NCBI GenBank assembly: GCA_024408745.1
Contig: JAKSUS010000004.1
Location: forward strand, 1-16,319
Direction: 5' to 3'
DNA: 16,319 bases
Origin: Candidatus Gastranaerophilales bacterium
Lineage (GTDB): Bacteria > Cyanobacteriota > Vampirovibrionia > Gastranaerophilales > JAILCC01
This document shows, in pieces, positions 6,276 through 13,239 of the stretch (its first letter is position 1; the number at the start of each line of letters is the position of its first letter). Both the position numbers and the translations under genes were made by a program. The notes under the pieces were generated by a model that was given only the letters and a program-made list of their open reading frames with translations, was not told the origin of the DNA and ran no database searches.

Positions 6276-7328
6276 TTAATCAAATAAACTTGCCTGCATA
6301 GTATTTGGAACAATATTTAAAAGTCTGTAACCTTCGGGCGAAACTTTTCTTCCTCTCGGTGTTCTTAAAATCAACCCTGCCTGCAAAAGATACGGTTCAC
6401 AAACATCTTCAATGGTTTTTACATCTTCACACAAGGCTGCTGCAATCGTTTCAATTCCCACAGGTCCTCCGTCATATTTTTCAATGATTAATTTTAACAG
6501 ATTTCTGTCCATAGAATTAAGCCCTACTTGGTCGATTTTTAACAAATCAAGTGCTTCGTTTGCGATTGTTCCGTTAATATCAGAGTCATAACGCACTAAC
6601 GCATAATCTCTGACACGCTTTATTAATCTGTTTGCAATTCTCGGTGTTCCTCTTGAGCGTCTTGCAATAGCATTTAAACCGTCTTTATCAATTTTAATAT
6701 CAAGAATTTTTGCAGTTCTTGCTAATACCTGCATTAATTCCTGAATTGTATAAAATTCAAGCCTGTGAATAATCCCAAATCTGTCCCTTAACGGACCTGA
6801 CAAACTTCCTGCTTTCGTTGTTGCACCGATAAGGGTAAATTTTGGAACAGGTATTCTTAAATTTTTTGTACCTTGTGATTTTCCCGTCATCATATCAATA
6901 AAGAAATCTTCCATTGCAGGATATAAAATTTCTTCCGCTACTTTATTAAGTCTGTGAATTTCATCAATAAATAAAATTTCACCCGCTTTTAAACTCATCA
7001 AAATTCCTATAATATCTCTCGGACGCTCTAAAGCAGGAGCCGAAGTTATTTTAATATTAACGCCCATTTCATTAGCAATAACACCGGCAAGAGTAGTTTT
7101 CCCTAACCCCGGTGGCCCGTAAAATAACATGTGATCAATACTCTGCTCTCTTTTCTTAGCCGACTCTATACTGATTGACAAAGTTTCTTTGAGTTCCGAT
7201 TGCCCGATATAATCATCAAAAGTTTTCGGTCTGATTGAACTTTCAAAAGATTTATCAAAATCAATTTCTTTAGCATCAAGCTGATTTGAAGTATTTATAT
7301 TTTTATCATCATCAGAATTTATAATCAT
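6276..7328 (-). CDS. ruvB: Holliday junction branch-migration ATPase RuvB
   Basis: This 350-residue AAA+ motor assembles as hexamers with RuvA to drive branch migration of Holliday junctions during recombination and repair. Visible elements are the N-terminal RPKTFDDYIGQ box (33-43), Walker A GPPGLGKT (71-78), Walker B ILFIDEIH (118-125), sensor 1 GATT (168-171), the arginine-finger segment GPLRDRFG (178-185), sensor 2 RGTPRIANRL (226-235), and the C-terminal winged helix ending TPRGR (323-327). About 25 acidic, Asn/Asp-rich residues precede the usual start. The protein ends in QASLFD, which resembles a beta-clamp-binding peptide. The gene starts 3 bases after the GH13-like gene's stop and is followed closely by the flavoprotein gene, so it is cotranscribed with both. 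Confidence 0.97.
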   Translation of the reverse strand: MIINSDDDKNINTSNQLDAKEIDFDKSFESSIRPKTFDDYIGQSELKETLSISIESAKKREQSIDHMLFYGPPGLGKTTLAGVIANEMGVNIKITSAPALERPRDIIGILMSLKAGEILFIDEIHRLNKVAEEILYPAMEDFFIDMMTGKSQGTKNLRIPVPKFTLIGATTKAGSLSGPLRDRFGIIHRLEFYTIQELMQVLARTAKILDIKIDKDGLNAIARRSRGTPRIANRLIKRVRDYALVRYDSDINGTIANEALDLLKIDQVGLNSMDRNLLKLIIEKYDGGPVGIETIAAALCEDVKTIEDVCEPYLLQAGLILRTPRGRKVSPEGYRLLNIVPNTMQASLFD

Positions 7329-7331
7329 CTT

Positions 7332-9557
7332 CTACCTGTTTGTAATCCTGTAAATATGAAATTCAGAAGGCTTCAATTCATTATAATAAATTGAATTTTG
7401 AGCTTCAACATTTGTTTCAACAAATTCACCGTCTTTATAAAGAAATTCCGATAAAACACAATTGTTGCCTAATTCTAAAGTTTTATCTTTAACTGCTTGT
7501 CCGATTTTATATTCAATAGTTACATTGTTATTTTCATCAGTATTTCTCAATTTTTGAGTCGGATAGTTTTCATTAACAACAAATAAAACCTGATTATCAT
7601 AACCGTCAAGAGTATTTATCCAAGCGCAAAAACCGTCTTCATCATTTCTGGTTAAATATGATTTTCCCCACTTGCAAAATTTACATGTTCTTGCAAACTC
7701 ATTTATTGCATTAAATTTTTTGAAAAATTCTTTATTGTTTTCTCTTTTTAATGAGATTTCATTTCCGATAGTTTTTTCTGTTCCTGTTTTTGTAAATGAT
7801 TCATCACCGTCAACAAACATAACAGGACGACTTGCATTTTGACCGCCAACAATGAATTTATATTTGAAGAATTTTAATAAAGCACCATCTTCACCAAGTT
7901 GTCCCGGATATTGATCAATTTCTGAAAATTCACCGTCCTGATTGTTGTAACTTTTTAAAATTGAAAGTTTGTTTTCACCTTGTTGATTATTATAATTTTC
8001 AAGCATTTCTAAATCTTCAAAAATACGTTTAACATTTTTTGAACCTTGAGAAATAATATCGCTTCCCCATAATAAATCAAAACTCATATCCTGATGATAT
8101 TCCCACAAAAAACCATCCCACAACATGTATTCCGCTAATGTTGCAAAATGAGGAATTATTGATTTCATTTCGTTATTTGCTTTTCTTAAAACTGCTCTCG
8201 GTGCCCTATAACTGATTGGCAAACCTTCTTTTTCAGATACTCTGTCAACAATATGGTCAATATGGTCAACTCTGAAACCATCAAAATTAAAATCTTTTTG
8301 AAGTTTTTTCAAAGAATTAACATAAAAATCAATAACATCATCATTAAATGTATGTTTGTCAAAATTATAGAAATAATAAGGTGTTTGGCAATCAAGGTTT
8401 GCAAATTCCGTAACATCTTTATTATCGATATTAAAATGTCTGAACATCGGATAACTTGCACCGTTGCACATCTTATCAAAAACAGGAACTCCGCAGGAAT
8501 TCCACGCACCGCCAGGTGCCGGCCACAAACCGTCTGCAATTAATGCCAAAATAATTTTCAATTGGTCTGTTACATCTTCTTCTTCCAAAGTTTTATCAGA
8601 CGACACATTTAACATATTAGCAATGAATTTCTTCACCCGATTATGCAAAATATCTTGATTTTCTCTTGATAACATTTGATTAGAAAATTCTTTTTTCTTT
8701 TCAATTAAATCTTCTAATGCATTTTCATAATCTTCTTTTAATTCTTCTTTAATTTCAACATAATCACCTTTTAAATAACTTTTTAAAATTGTTTTAAGCT
8801 CATCAGAATAATTTAAAACATCAATTTCTTTTTCTATTTTTAAAATTAATTCATTAATATCAAACCATCTTGCAATATGAGGTTTAGATAAAACCGCTTT
8901 TGAATATCTTGCAGTTTGGGGGAGAACGTCATACATAATCGGGTGTCCCATTAATTGAACAAAAGCAAGTAAAGCCTGCACCTGTTCTTTTGCGGATAAT
9001 CCGAAAGCTTTATTGATTTCTTTATCATTTAATCCTTCCGTAACCTCAGAACTCTTGGGAAGATAAGCACACCCAAATTCACGCGGATGAAAAGGTACCA
9101 TATAAATTGTAGAATTTAAAATTCCGTTTTCTCTGTCACCGCAGGGAAGTGTTAAAAACTGCGTCAGAATTTCATAAAATTTTGCGGTTTCATCAGTTCT
9201 GTTTCCGTTACCTAAAGCACATAAATTAATTAATTTTATATTGTGTTGTTCTTTTTTTATCCAGGAACTGTCTGTATATCCCGCACGTTTTACGGGGCTT
9301 AAATCTTCATAAATAAATTCTTTTCCGTCATAAGTGTTATTAGCTTTAAATTTTTCTTCAACACCTGCAATAATTTGAGCAGGGGTAAGCGTTTCGAGAG
9401 CTTCTTGTTGAGATAACGGAAGATAACCATGTTTATTTACTATATCAACAATATTTTTAATATCTTTATTTGCCGGAATAACTTTATAAAAATTTTTTAA
9501 ACCGTTAAATAAAAGTGATAAACTTTTTTTATCTGTACTAAAACATGTTGAATTCAT
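7332..9557 (-). CDS. Divergent GH13 (alpha-amylase superfamily)-like glycosidase
   Basis: This is a 741-residue cytoplasmic-looking protein without signal peptide or membrane segment. The clearest family mark is FDGFRVDHIDH (425-435), matching GH13 region II with Asp431 as candidate nucleophile. TLAEYMLWD (473-481) fits region III with Glu476 as acid/base. MFVDGDESF (580-588) sits where region IV would be, but lacks the usual His-Asp pair. MYDVLPQTARYS (208-219) sits where region I would be, without its Asn-His. A Lys/Glu-rich helical insert (about 235-330) splits the barrel, and the C-terminal 100 residues look like a beta domain. The likely substrate is an alpha-glucan or related sugar. The start is ATG 9557 (or GTG 9560), supported by AAGGGG and by a promoter whose start site is near 9584, which excludes the upstream GTG at 9584. 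It is the first gene of the ruvB operon. Confidence 0.7.
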   Translation of the reverse strand: MNSTCFSTDKKSLSLLFNGLKNFYKVIPANKDIKNIVDIVNKHGYLPLSQQEALETLTPAQIIAGVEEKFKANNTYDGKEFIYEDLSPVKRAGYTDSSWIKKEQHNIKLINLCALGNGNRTDETAKFYEILTQFLTLPCGDRENGILNSTIYMVPFHPREFGCAYLPKSSEVTEGLNDKEINKAFGLSAKEQVQALLAFVQLMGHPIMYDVLPQTARYSKAVLSKPHIARWFDINELILKIEKEIDVLNYSDELKTILKSYLKGDYVEIKEELKEDYENALEDLIEKKKEFSNQMLSRENQDILHNRVKKFIANMLNVSSDKTLEEEDVTDQLKIILALIADGLWPAPGGAWNSCGVPVFDKMCNGASYPMFRHFNIDNKDVTEFANLDCQTPYYFYNFDKHTFNDDVIDFYVNSLKKLQKDFNFDGFRVDHIDHIVDRVSEKEGLPISYRAPRAVLRKANNEMKSIIPHFATLAEYMLWDGFLWEYHQDMSFDLLWGSDIISQGSKNVKRIFEDLEMLENYNNQQGENKLSILKSYNNQDGEFSEIDQYPGQLGEDGALLKFFKYKFIVGGQNASRPVMFVDGDESFTKTGTEKTIGNEISLKRENNKEFFKKFNAINEFARTCKFCKWGKSYLTRNDEDGFCAWINTLDGYDNQVLFVVNENYPTQKLRNTDENNNVTIEYKIGQAVKDKTLELGNNCVLSEFLYKDGEFVETNVEAQNSIYYNELKPSEFHIYRITNR

Positions 9558-9590
9558 CACAAGATGCCCCTTATTAACTAACACAATTAT

Positions 9591-9619
9591 ATTTTAGCAT
9601 AAATAATTATTGATGTGAA
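9591..9619 (-). promoter_or_regulatory. Promoter of the GH13-like/ruvB operon
   Basis: On the minus strand, -35 TTCACA (9614-9619) and -10 TAAAAT (9591-9596) are exactly 17 bases apart, and a TGC extended -10 precedes the hexamer. Transcription should begin near 9584, giving a leader of about 25 bases that contains the AAGGGG ribosome site. Confidence 0.7.
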
Positions 9620-9695
9620 AATATAAATAATGCCCAAATTTTAAGTGAAAGTTTGTAAAATTTTTAAGATTATTATAAACTATTAATTATAGTTC

Positions 9696-9701
9696 TATAA
9701 T
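9696..9701 (+). promoter_or_regulatory. Candidate -10 box of the NSS transporter gene
   Basis: A consensus TATAAT lies 16 bases before the ATG at 9718, implying a very short leader of about 10 bases. No good -35 hexamer is found at 16-18 bases, so an alternative pair (TTGTAA at 9653-9658 with TAAACT at 9676-9681) remains possible. Confidence 0.35.
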
Positions 9702-9717
9702 TTAATAAAGAGACATC

Positions 9718-11022
9718 ATGGAAAGCAGACAAAATTGGAGTTCGCAATTTGCATTTATTATTGCGGCAATAGGTTCAGCAATAGGCTTAGGAAATATTTG
9801 GAGATTTCCCTATGTAATGGGTGAAAACGGCGGTGCAGTTTTTTTAATTGCATACTTTTTCTTCGTATTTTTTATTTGTTCAATACCACTTTTTGGAGAA
9901 CTTTTATTTGGTAAAGTTTCTCAAAAAGATGTTGTCGGTGCATTTAAAATGCTCAATCCGAAATTACAAATATTCGGTTGGCTAAGCGTTCTTACTTCAA
10001 TTGCTATTTGCTCTTTTTATTTTGTAGTAGGCGGTTGGATTTTTTATTACCTCTTTAAAAGTTTTTCACTAAATACAATAAGCAATTTCGGAACAGAATT
10101 TTCCGGCTTAATTGCTTCACCAATCTGGTCAATATCATTAACCATGTTGTTTTTAGGCGTTTGTATGTTTTTTGTATTTAGAGGAGTAAATAAAGGTATA
10201 GAAATTGCAAATAAAATAATGATGCCTGCTTTTGCTGCAATATTAATTGTTTTAACCGTAATTAATTTACAATTACCCAATGCCGAAGAAGGTTTAAAGT
10301 TTATATTTTTACCTGATTGGTCAAAATTTAACTTCTCAATGCTTTTAATGGCATTAGGACAGGCATTGTTTACATTAAGTATAGGTATGGGTGCATTATT
10401 AACATACGGAAGTTATTTAAAGAAAAATGATAATATTTTAGCAAGTGCATATTCAATAATTATTGCTGATGTTATTTTTGCGGTTCTTGCGGGTGTAATG
10501 ATTTTCCCTGCAGTATTTTCATTTGGTTTAGAACCTGATGCAGGTGCGGGATTGGTATTCATTACTTTACCAAAAGTTTTTGCACAAATGCCTTATGGTG
10601 GTTGGGTTTCTTTAGGATTTTTCTTCTTACTTTTGTTTGCAGCATTAACTTCAGGAATAAGTCTTGTAGAAGTTGCGGTTGCATCATTCATTGATAATTT
10701 TAAAATGAAAAGAGTAAAAGCAGCAACATTGGTAACACTTATTGTCGGTGTTTTATCCGTACCGATTGCGCTTTCTTTCGGACTGTTAAAGGATATTACA
10801 TTATTTGGCAAGAATCTGTTTTCAATATTTGATTTCACCACATCAAATATATGTTTGCCGTTTAATACTTTGATTATTTGTATCGTAACAGGTTGGTTAT
10901 TAAGCAAGTTCCATACTTACATATTCAGAACAAAATTAATGAACAGAATATTTATTATTACGGCTAAATTTGTTCTGCCTGTTGTATTTTTAGTCTTATT
11001 AATTGCAGGTTTAAAAAGTTAG
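9718..11022 (+). CDS. Sodium-dependent transporter, neurotransmitter:sodium symporter (NSS/SNF) family
   Basis: This 434-residue inner-membrane transporter has about 11 predicted membrane helices, the usual count for bacterial NSS proteins such as Tyt1 and MhsT. The first helix carries the family signature GSAIGLGNIWRFPY (19-32), whose unwound centre binds sodium and substrate, and FENGGA-like GENGGAVF (35-42) follows. The unwound helix 6 segment is ALGQALFTLSIGMG (212-225), and helix 8 contains ALTSGISLVE (309-318), which supplies further sodium ligands. The substrate is most likely an amino acid imported with sodium; which one cannot be read. The gene diverges from the GH13-like operon and ends 11 bases from the stop of the convergent unknown gene. 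Confidence 0.93.
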   Translation: MESRQNWSSQFAFIIAAIGSAIGLGNIWRFPYVMGENGGAVFLIAYFFFVFFICSIPLFGELLFGKVSQKDVVGAFKMLNPKLQIFGWLSVLTSIAICSFYFVVGGWIFYYLFKSFSLNTISNFGTEFSGLIASPIWSISLTMLFLGVCMFFVFRGVNKGIEIANKIMMPAFAAILIVLTVINLQLPNAEEGLKFIFLPDWSKFNFSMLLMALGQALFTLSIGMGALLTYGSYLKKNDNILASAYSIIIADVIFAVLAGVMIFPAVFSFGLEPDAGAGLVFITLPKVFAQMPYGGWVSLGFFFLLLFAALTSGISLVEVAVASFIDNFKMKRVKAATLVTLIVGVLSVPIALSFGLLKDITLFGKNLFSIFDFTTSNICLPFNTLIICIVTGWLLSKFHTYIFRTKLMNRIFIITAKFVLPVVFLVLLIAGLKS

Positions 11023-11046
11023 TACAAATAAAATTATATTTTTACT
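11021..11046. terminator. AT-rich inverted repeat at a convergent junction
   Basis: An imperfect 10-bp inverted repeat (11021-11030 with 11037-11046, one mismatch, 6-base loop) spans the 11-base gap between the NSS transporter gene and the opposing unknown gene. It could end transcription from both sides. Neither side has a clean U-run after the stem, so confidence is low. Confidence 0.3.
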
Positions 11047-11720
11047 GACTGACCTTGTAACATGCTTTGCAAGCGTTGTTTTGCACCGACTTGTTCTCTT
11101 ACAAACTTGCGAACAAATTCAACTGCCTGTTTATCTCTGTCAATTGCATCTTTCAATGATAAAATTTGATTAATTGATAAGACACTCATATTTGTATGTT
11201 CATTATTGAATGTATTTCTGAATAAATTCATTGTTTCACTATCATATCCGGGTAATTTGTGTTTATAAGAAAGCCAATGATGGAATTGATAAGCAATGAA
11301 ATACAAACTCAAATTGCTTTTACAAATAATAAGTACATCTTCCATACAATCACTTAAAACAATTTTCTTATCTGCCAGTAAACTTGTTAAAAAGTTTAAA
11401 ATAAACGCTTTAAACCCATTGTGTTTAGGAATAAAACCTTCATCATATCCTAAAAGCTTTAATACTACTGCTAAAGCAGGGCAATAAACAACTTTTGTTC
11501 CTTTTGATTCCATAAATTTCAAAATCATTTTTGGATTATTTTTATATTTAAAAAGAATATTATAAGCAATTTCAGAAACTTTTGCTTCTTTTTTATCATT
11601 ATTTGCACTAATTGTTAATTCTTCATGACCTGTAAAGAAGAGTTTTTTACTTCTGTTTAAATTACAGATAGTATCACTCACATTAGAATTATTGCTAAAA
11701 TTTTTAAAATCAAAAGTCAT
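11034..11720 (-). CDS. Unknown protein (228 aa)
   Basis: I do not recognise this protein or any catalytic motif in it. It has no signal peptide. The first 45 residues are polar and Asn/Ser-rich. A mostly helical body follows, with hydrophobic stretches around 77-92 (VVYCPALAVVLKLLGY) and 104-116 (KAFILNFLTSLLA) that look like buried helices rather than membrane spans. The C-terminus (about 180-226) is a charged, probably coiled helix rich in Lys, Arg and Gln. Cysteines are scattered (19, 80, 125, 133) without a binding pattern. A GGGA ribosome site lies about 9 bases before the ATG at 11720. It follows the phosphatase gene by 82 bases on the same strand, but two palindromes in that gap suggest separate control. 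It is probably lineage-restricted. Confidence 0.7.
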   Translation of the reverse strand: MTFDFKNFSNNSNVSDTICNLNRSKKLFFTGHEELTISANNDKKEAKVSEIAYNILFKYKNNPKMILKFMESKGTKVVYCPALAVVLKLLGYDEGFIPKHNGFKAFILNFLTSLLADKKIVLSDCMEDVLIICKSNLSLYFIAYQFHHWLSYKHKLPGYDSETMNLFRNTFNNEHTNMSVLSINQILSLKDAIDRDKQAVEFVRKFVREQVGAKQRLQSMLQGQSVKI

Positions 11721-11744
11721 GCTAAATTCCCAATAATTTATTCC

Positions 11745-11798
11745 TTATATTAATATAAAAACATTTTTGCTAAAAAAATTGCCTAAATATTAATATTT
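11745..11798. repeat. Twin AT palindromes exactly 40 bases apart
   Basis: Two perfect 14-base palindromes, TTATATTAATATAA (11745-11758) and AAATATTAATATTT (11785-11798), share the core ATATTAATAT. Their centres are exactly 40 bases apart. They fill the gap upstream of the 228-residue unknown gene and just beyond the phosphatase stop. Confidence 0.45.
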
Positions 11799-11802
11799 TT
11801 TA

Positions 11803-12282
11803 TTAAGAAATTAAAGCATCAATAATTTCTCTGAAAGCTCCTTCACCACCGTTACGATTAGTAATTTGTATATTTGGAATTGCTTTTATTGCATCAATGC
11901 CGTTTTGCACGGTAATCGGATACCCTACAAAATTTAACGTTTCAATATCATTTACATCATCACCGATATACACAATTTTTTCGGGATTAAGATTATATTT
12001 TTCAATAATCTGATGCATAACATCAATTTTTTTTCTAATATTAGTATGAACTTCTTCAAGATGAAATTTATTTTTAACATATTCAACGGCATTACTTGCT
12101 TCGCCTGAAATTATACCAACTTTATAACCGTTTTTTTGAGCAAGAGAAACAGCCATAATATCTCTGAAATTTAATCTCATTGTATAGTTATCGGAATTAT
12201 TCGGAATATAAATATAATTATCCGTCATAATTCCGTCAAAATCAGTAATAATATATTCAATATCTTTTGGTAATTTTATCAC
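11803..12282 (-). CDS. KdsC-like HAD phosphatase, probably nonulosonate-phosphate phosphatase
   Basis: This capless (C0-type) HAD phosphatase of about 159 residues is of the KdsC class. From the chosen start, motif I is DFDGIMTD (14-21, nucleophile Asp14, acid/base Asp16), motif II is the serine in ISGE (58-61), and motif IV is GDDVND (107-112). The C-terminal NGGEGAFRE (145-153) is the loop that completes a neighbouring active site in KdsC tetramers. KdsC itself acts on KDO-8-phosphate, but here the gene overlaps a NeuB-family synthase, so a nonulosonate-9-phosphate is the more likely substrate. The GTG at 12282 overlaps the synthase TGA as GTGA, with GAGG 10 bases upstream; a TTG at 12291 leaves only one base after that site. 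Coupled translation with the synthase is likely. Confidence 0.88.
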   Translation of the reverse strand: MIKLPKDIEYIITDFDGIMTDNYIYIPNNSDNYTMRLNFRDIMAVSLAQKNGYKVGIISGEASNAVEYVKNKFHLEEVHTNIRKKIDVMHQIIEKYNLNPEKIVYIGDDVNDIETLNFVGYPITVQNGIDAIKAIPNIQITNRNGGEGAFREIIDALIS

Positions 12283-13166
12283 TTTAAGCAAACCTCATTC
12301 TTGACTCTGCGAAGTTTTTTGATAATAGGTTTTTCACTTTCATAAACGGTTTTTTGACCATTACCCATAAAGACATGCACGTTTCTTATATCTCTCATTA
12401 ATTTATATAAACCAACAGGTTCAATACTTGCAGCCTGATCAGAGCCCCACATTGTTCTGTCTAATGTGATATGTCTTTCAACAGAGCATGCACCTAAAGC
12501 ATTTGCTAAAATTGTTGACAGTAAGCCTCTTTCATGTCCCGAAAAGCCTATCGGAACTCCGTATCTTTCTTTTAAATAAGGTATAACGGAAAGATTAACT
12601 TCTTCATTATCAGTAGGATAAGTAGAAGTACAATGATAAATAATTAAATCTTTTGTCCCTAAAACTTCTACCGCATGATCTATTTCTTCAATTGTACTCA
12701 TACCTGTTGAAAGTAAAATCGGTTTACCTTTTGCTCTTGTATATTTGAGTAAATTATCATCAGTTAAACTTGCTGAAGATATTTTATAGCATGGCGGATT
12801 AAATTGATCAATAAAATCAACTGATTGCTCATCCCAACATGATGCAAACCATAATATGTTTTTTTCTTTACAATATCTGTCTATTTCTTTGTATTCTTCA
12901 TAACCAAATTCCAAACCGCGTTTTAAATCACCGTTAGTTTTACCTAAAGGTGTAACTCTTGGTTGTGCTAGTTCTTCTGGTGTATAAACTATATCTACAG
13001 TTCTTTTTTGAAATTTAACAGCATCACAACCTGCTGCCGCTGCTAAATCTATTAATTTTTTTGCAGTTTTAATACAACCGTTATGGTTAATACCTATTTC
13101 AGCAATAACAAAACAATGTGAGGCATCACCGACTGCTTTTCCTCCGATAGATACAATATTACTCAT
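12279..13166 (-). CDS. NeuB-family nonulosonic acid synthase lacking the SAF domain
   Basis: This 295-residue TIM-barrel synthase condenses phosphoenolpyruvate with an aldose such as N-acetylmannosamine, mannose or their 6-phosphates. Diagnostic segments are IAEIGINHNG (21-30), AVKFQKR (49-55), YKISSAS (127-133), LLSTGMST (151-158), CTSTYPT (179-185), GFSGHERG (207-214) and VERHITLDR (229-237). His211 and His232 have the same 21-residue spacing as the metal-binding histidines I recall from Neisseria NeuB. The usual proteins are about 340-350 residues with a C-terminal antifreeze-like SAF domain. Here the chain stops a few residues after KPIIKKLRRVKN, at the end of the barrel. The ATG at 13166 has a GAGGG site 6 bases upstream. 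It overlaps the phosphatase gene. PseI or LegI-like products are possible, but no dedicated hexosamine genes are nearby. Confidence 0.9.
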   Translation of the reverse strand: MSNIVSIGGKAVGDASHCFVIAEIGINHNGCIKTAKKLIDLAAAAGCDAVKFQKRTVDIVYTPEELAQPRVTPLGKTNGDLKRGLEFGYEEYKEIDRYCKEKNILWFASCWDEQSVDFIDQFNPPCYKISSASLTDDNLLKYTRAKGKPILLSTGMSTIEEIDHAVEVLGTKDLIIYHCTSTYPTDNEEVNLSVIPYLKERYGVPIGFSGHERGLLSTILANALGACSVERHITLDRTMWGSDQAASIEPVGLYKLMRDIRNVHVFMGNGQKTVYESEKPIIKKLRRVKNEVCLK

Positions 13167-13221
13167 ACATTACCCTCATTAACTGACAAAACCCATGTTA
13201 ACATAAAAATAATTTCATTTC

Positions 13222-13239
13222 ATAAACCATGTGGTTTAT
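13222..13239. terminator. Hairpin overlapping the CorC-like stop codon
   Basis: An 18-base inverted repeat, ATAAACCA-TG-TGGTTTAT, covers the stop codon (13236-13238) of the CNNM/CorC-type gene. On the minus strand a T-rich stretch follows only after about 10 bases, so it is at best a leaky terminator or a 3'-end stabiliser ahead of the NeuB-family gene. Confidence 0.35.

Noticed and set aside
8309..8543. Overlapping reading frames on both strands within the GH13-like gene
   Set aside because: They are alternate-frame shadows inside a long conserved coding region, with no ribosome sites or recognisable protein features.
9558..9584. Longer GH13-like protein starting at GTG 9584
   Set aside because: The TTCACA-17-TAAAAT promoter places the transcription start at about 9584, so that codon has no leader or ribosome site; AAGGGG instead serves ATG 9557 or GTG 9560.
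11803..12282. Assignment as KdsC of the KDO/lipopolysaccharide pathway
   Set aside because: Motifs fit, but no kdsA, kdsB or kdsD is nearby, while the gene overlaps a NeuB-family synthase, so nonulosonate metabolism is the better reading.
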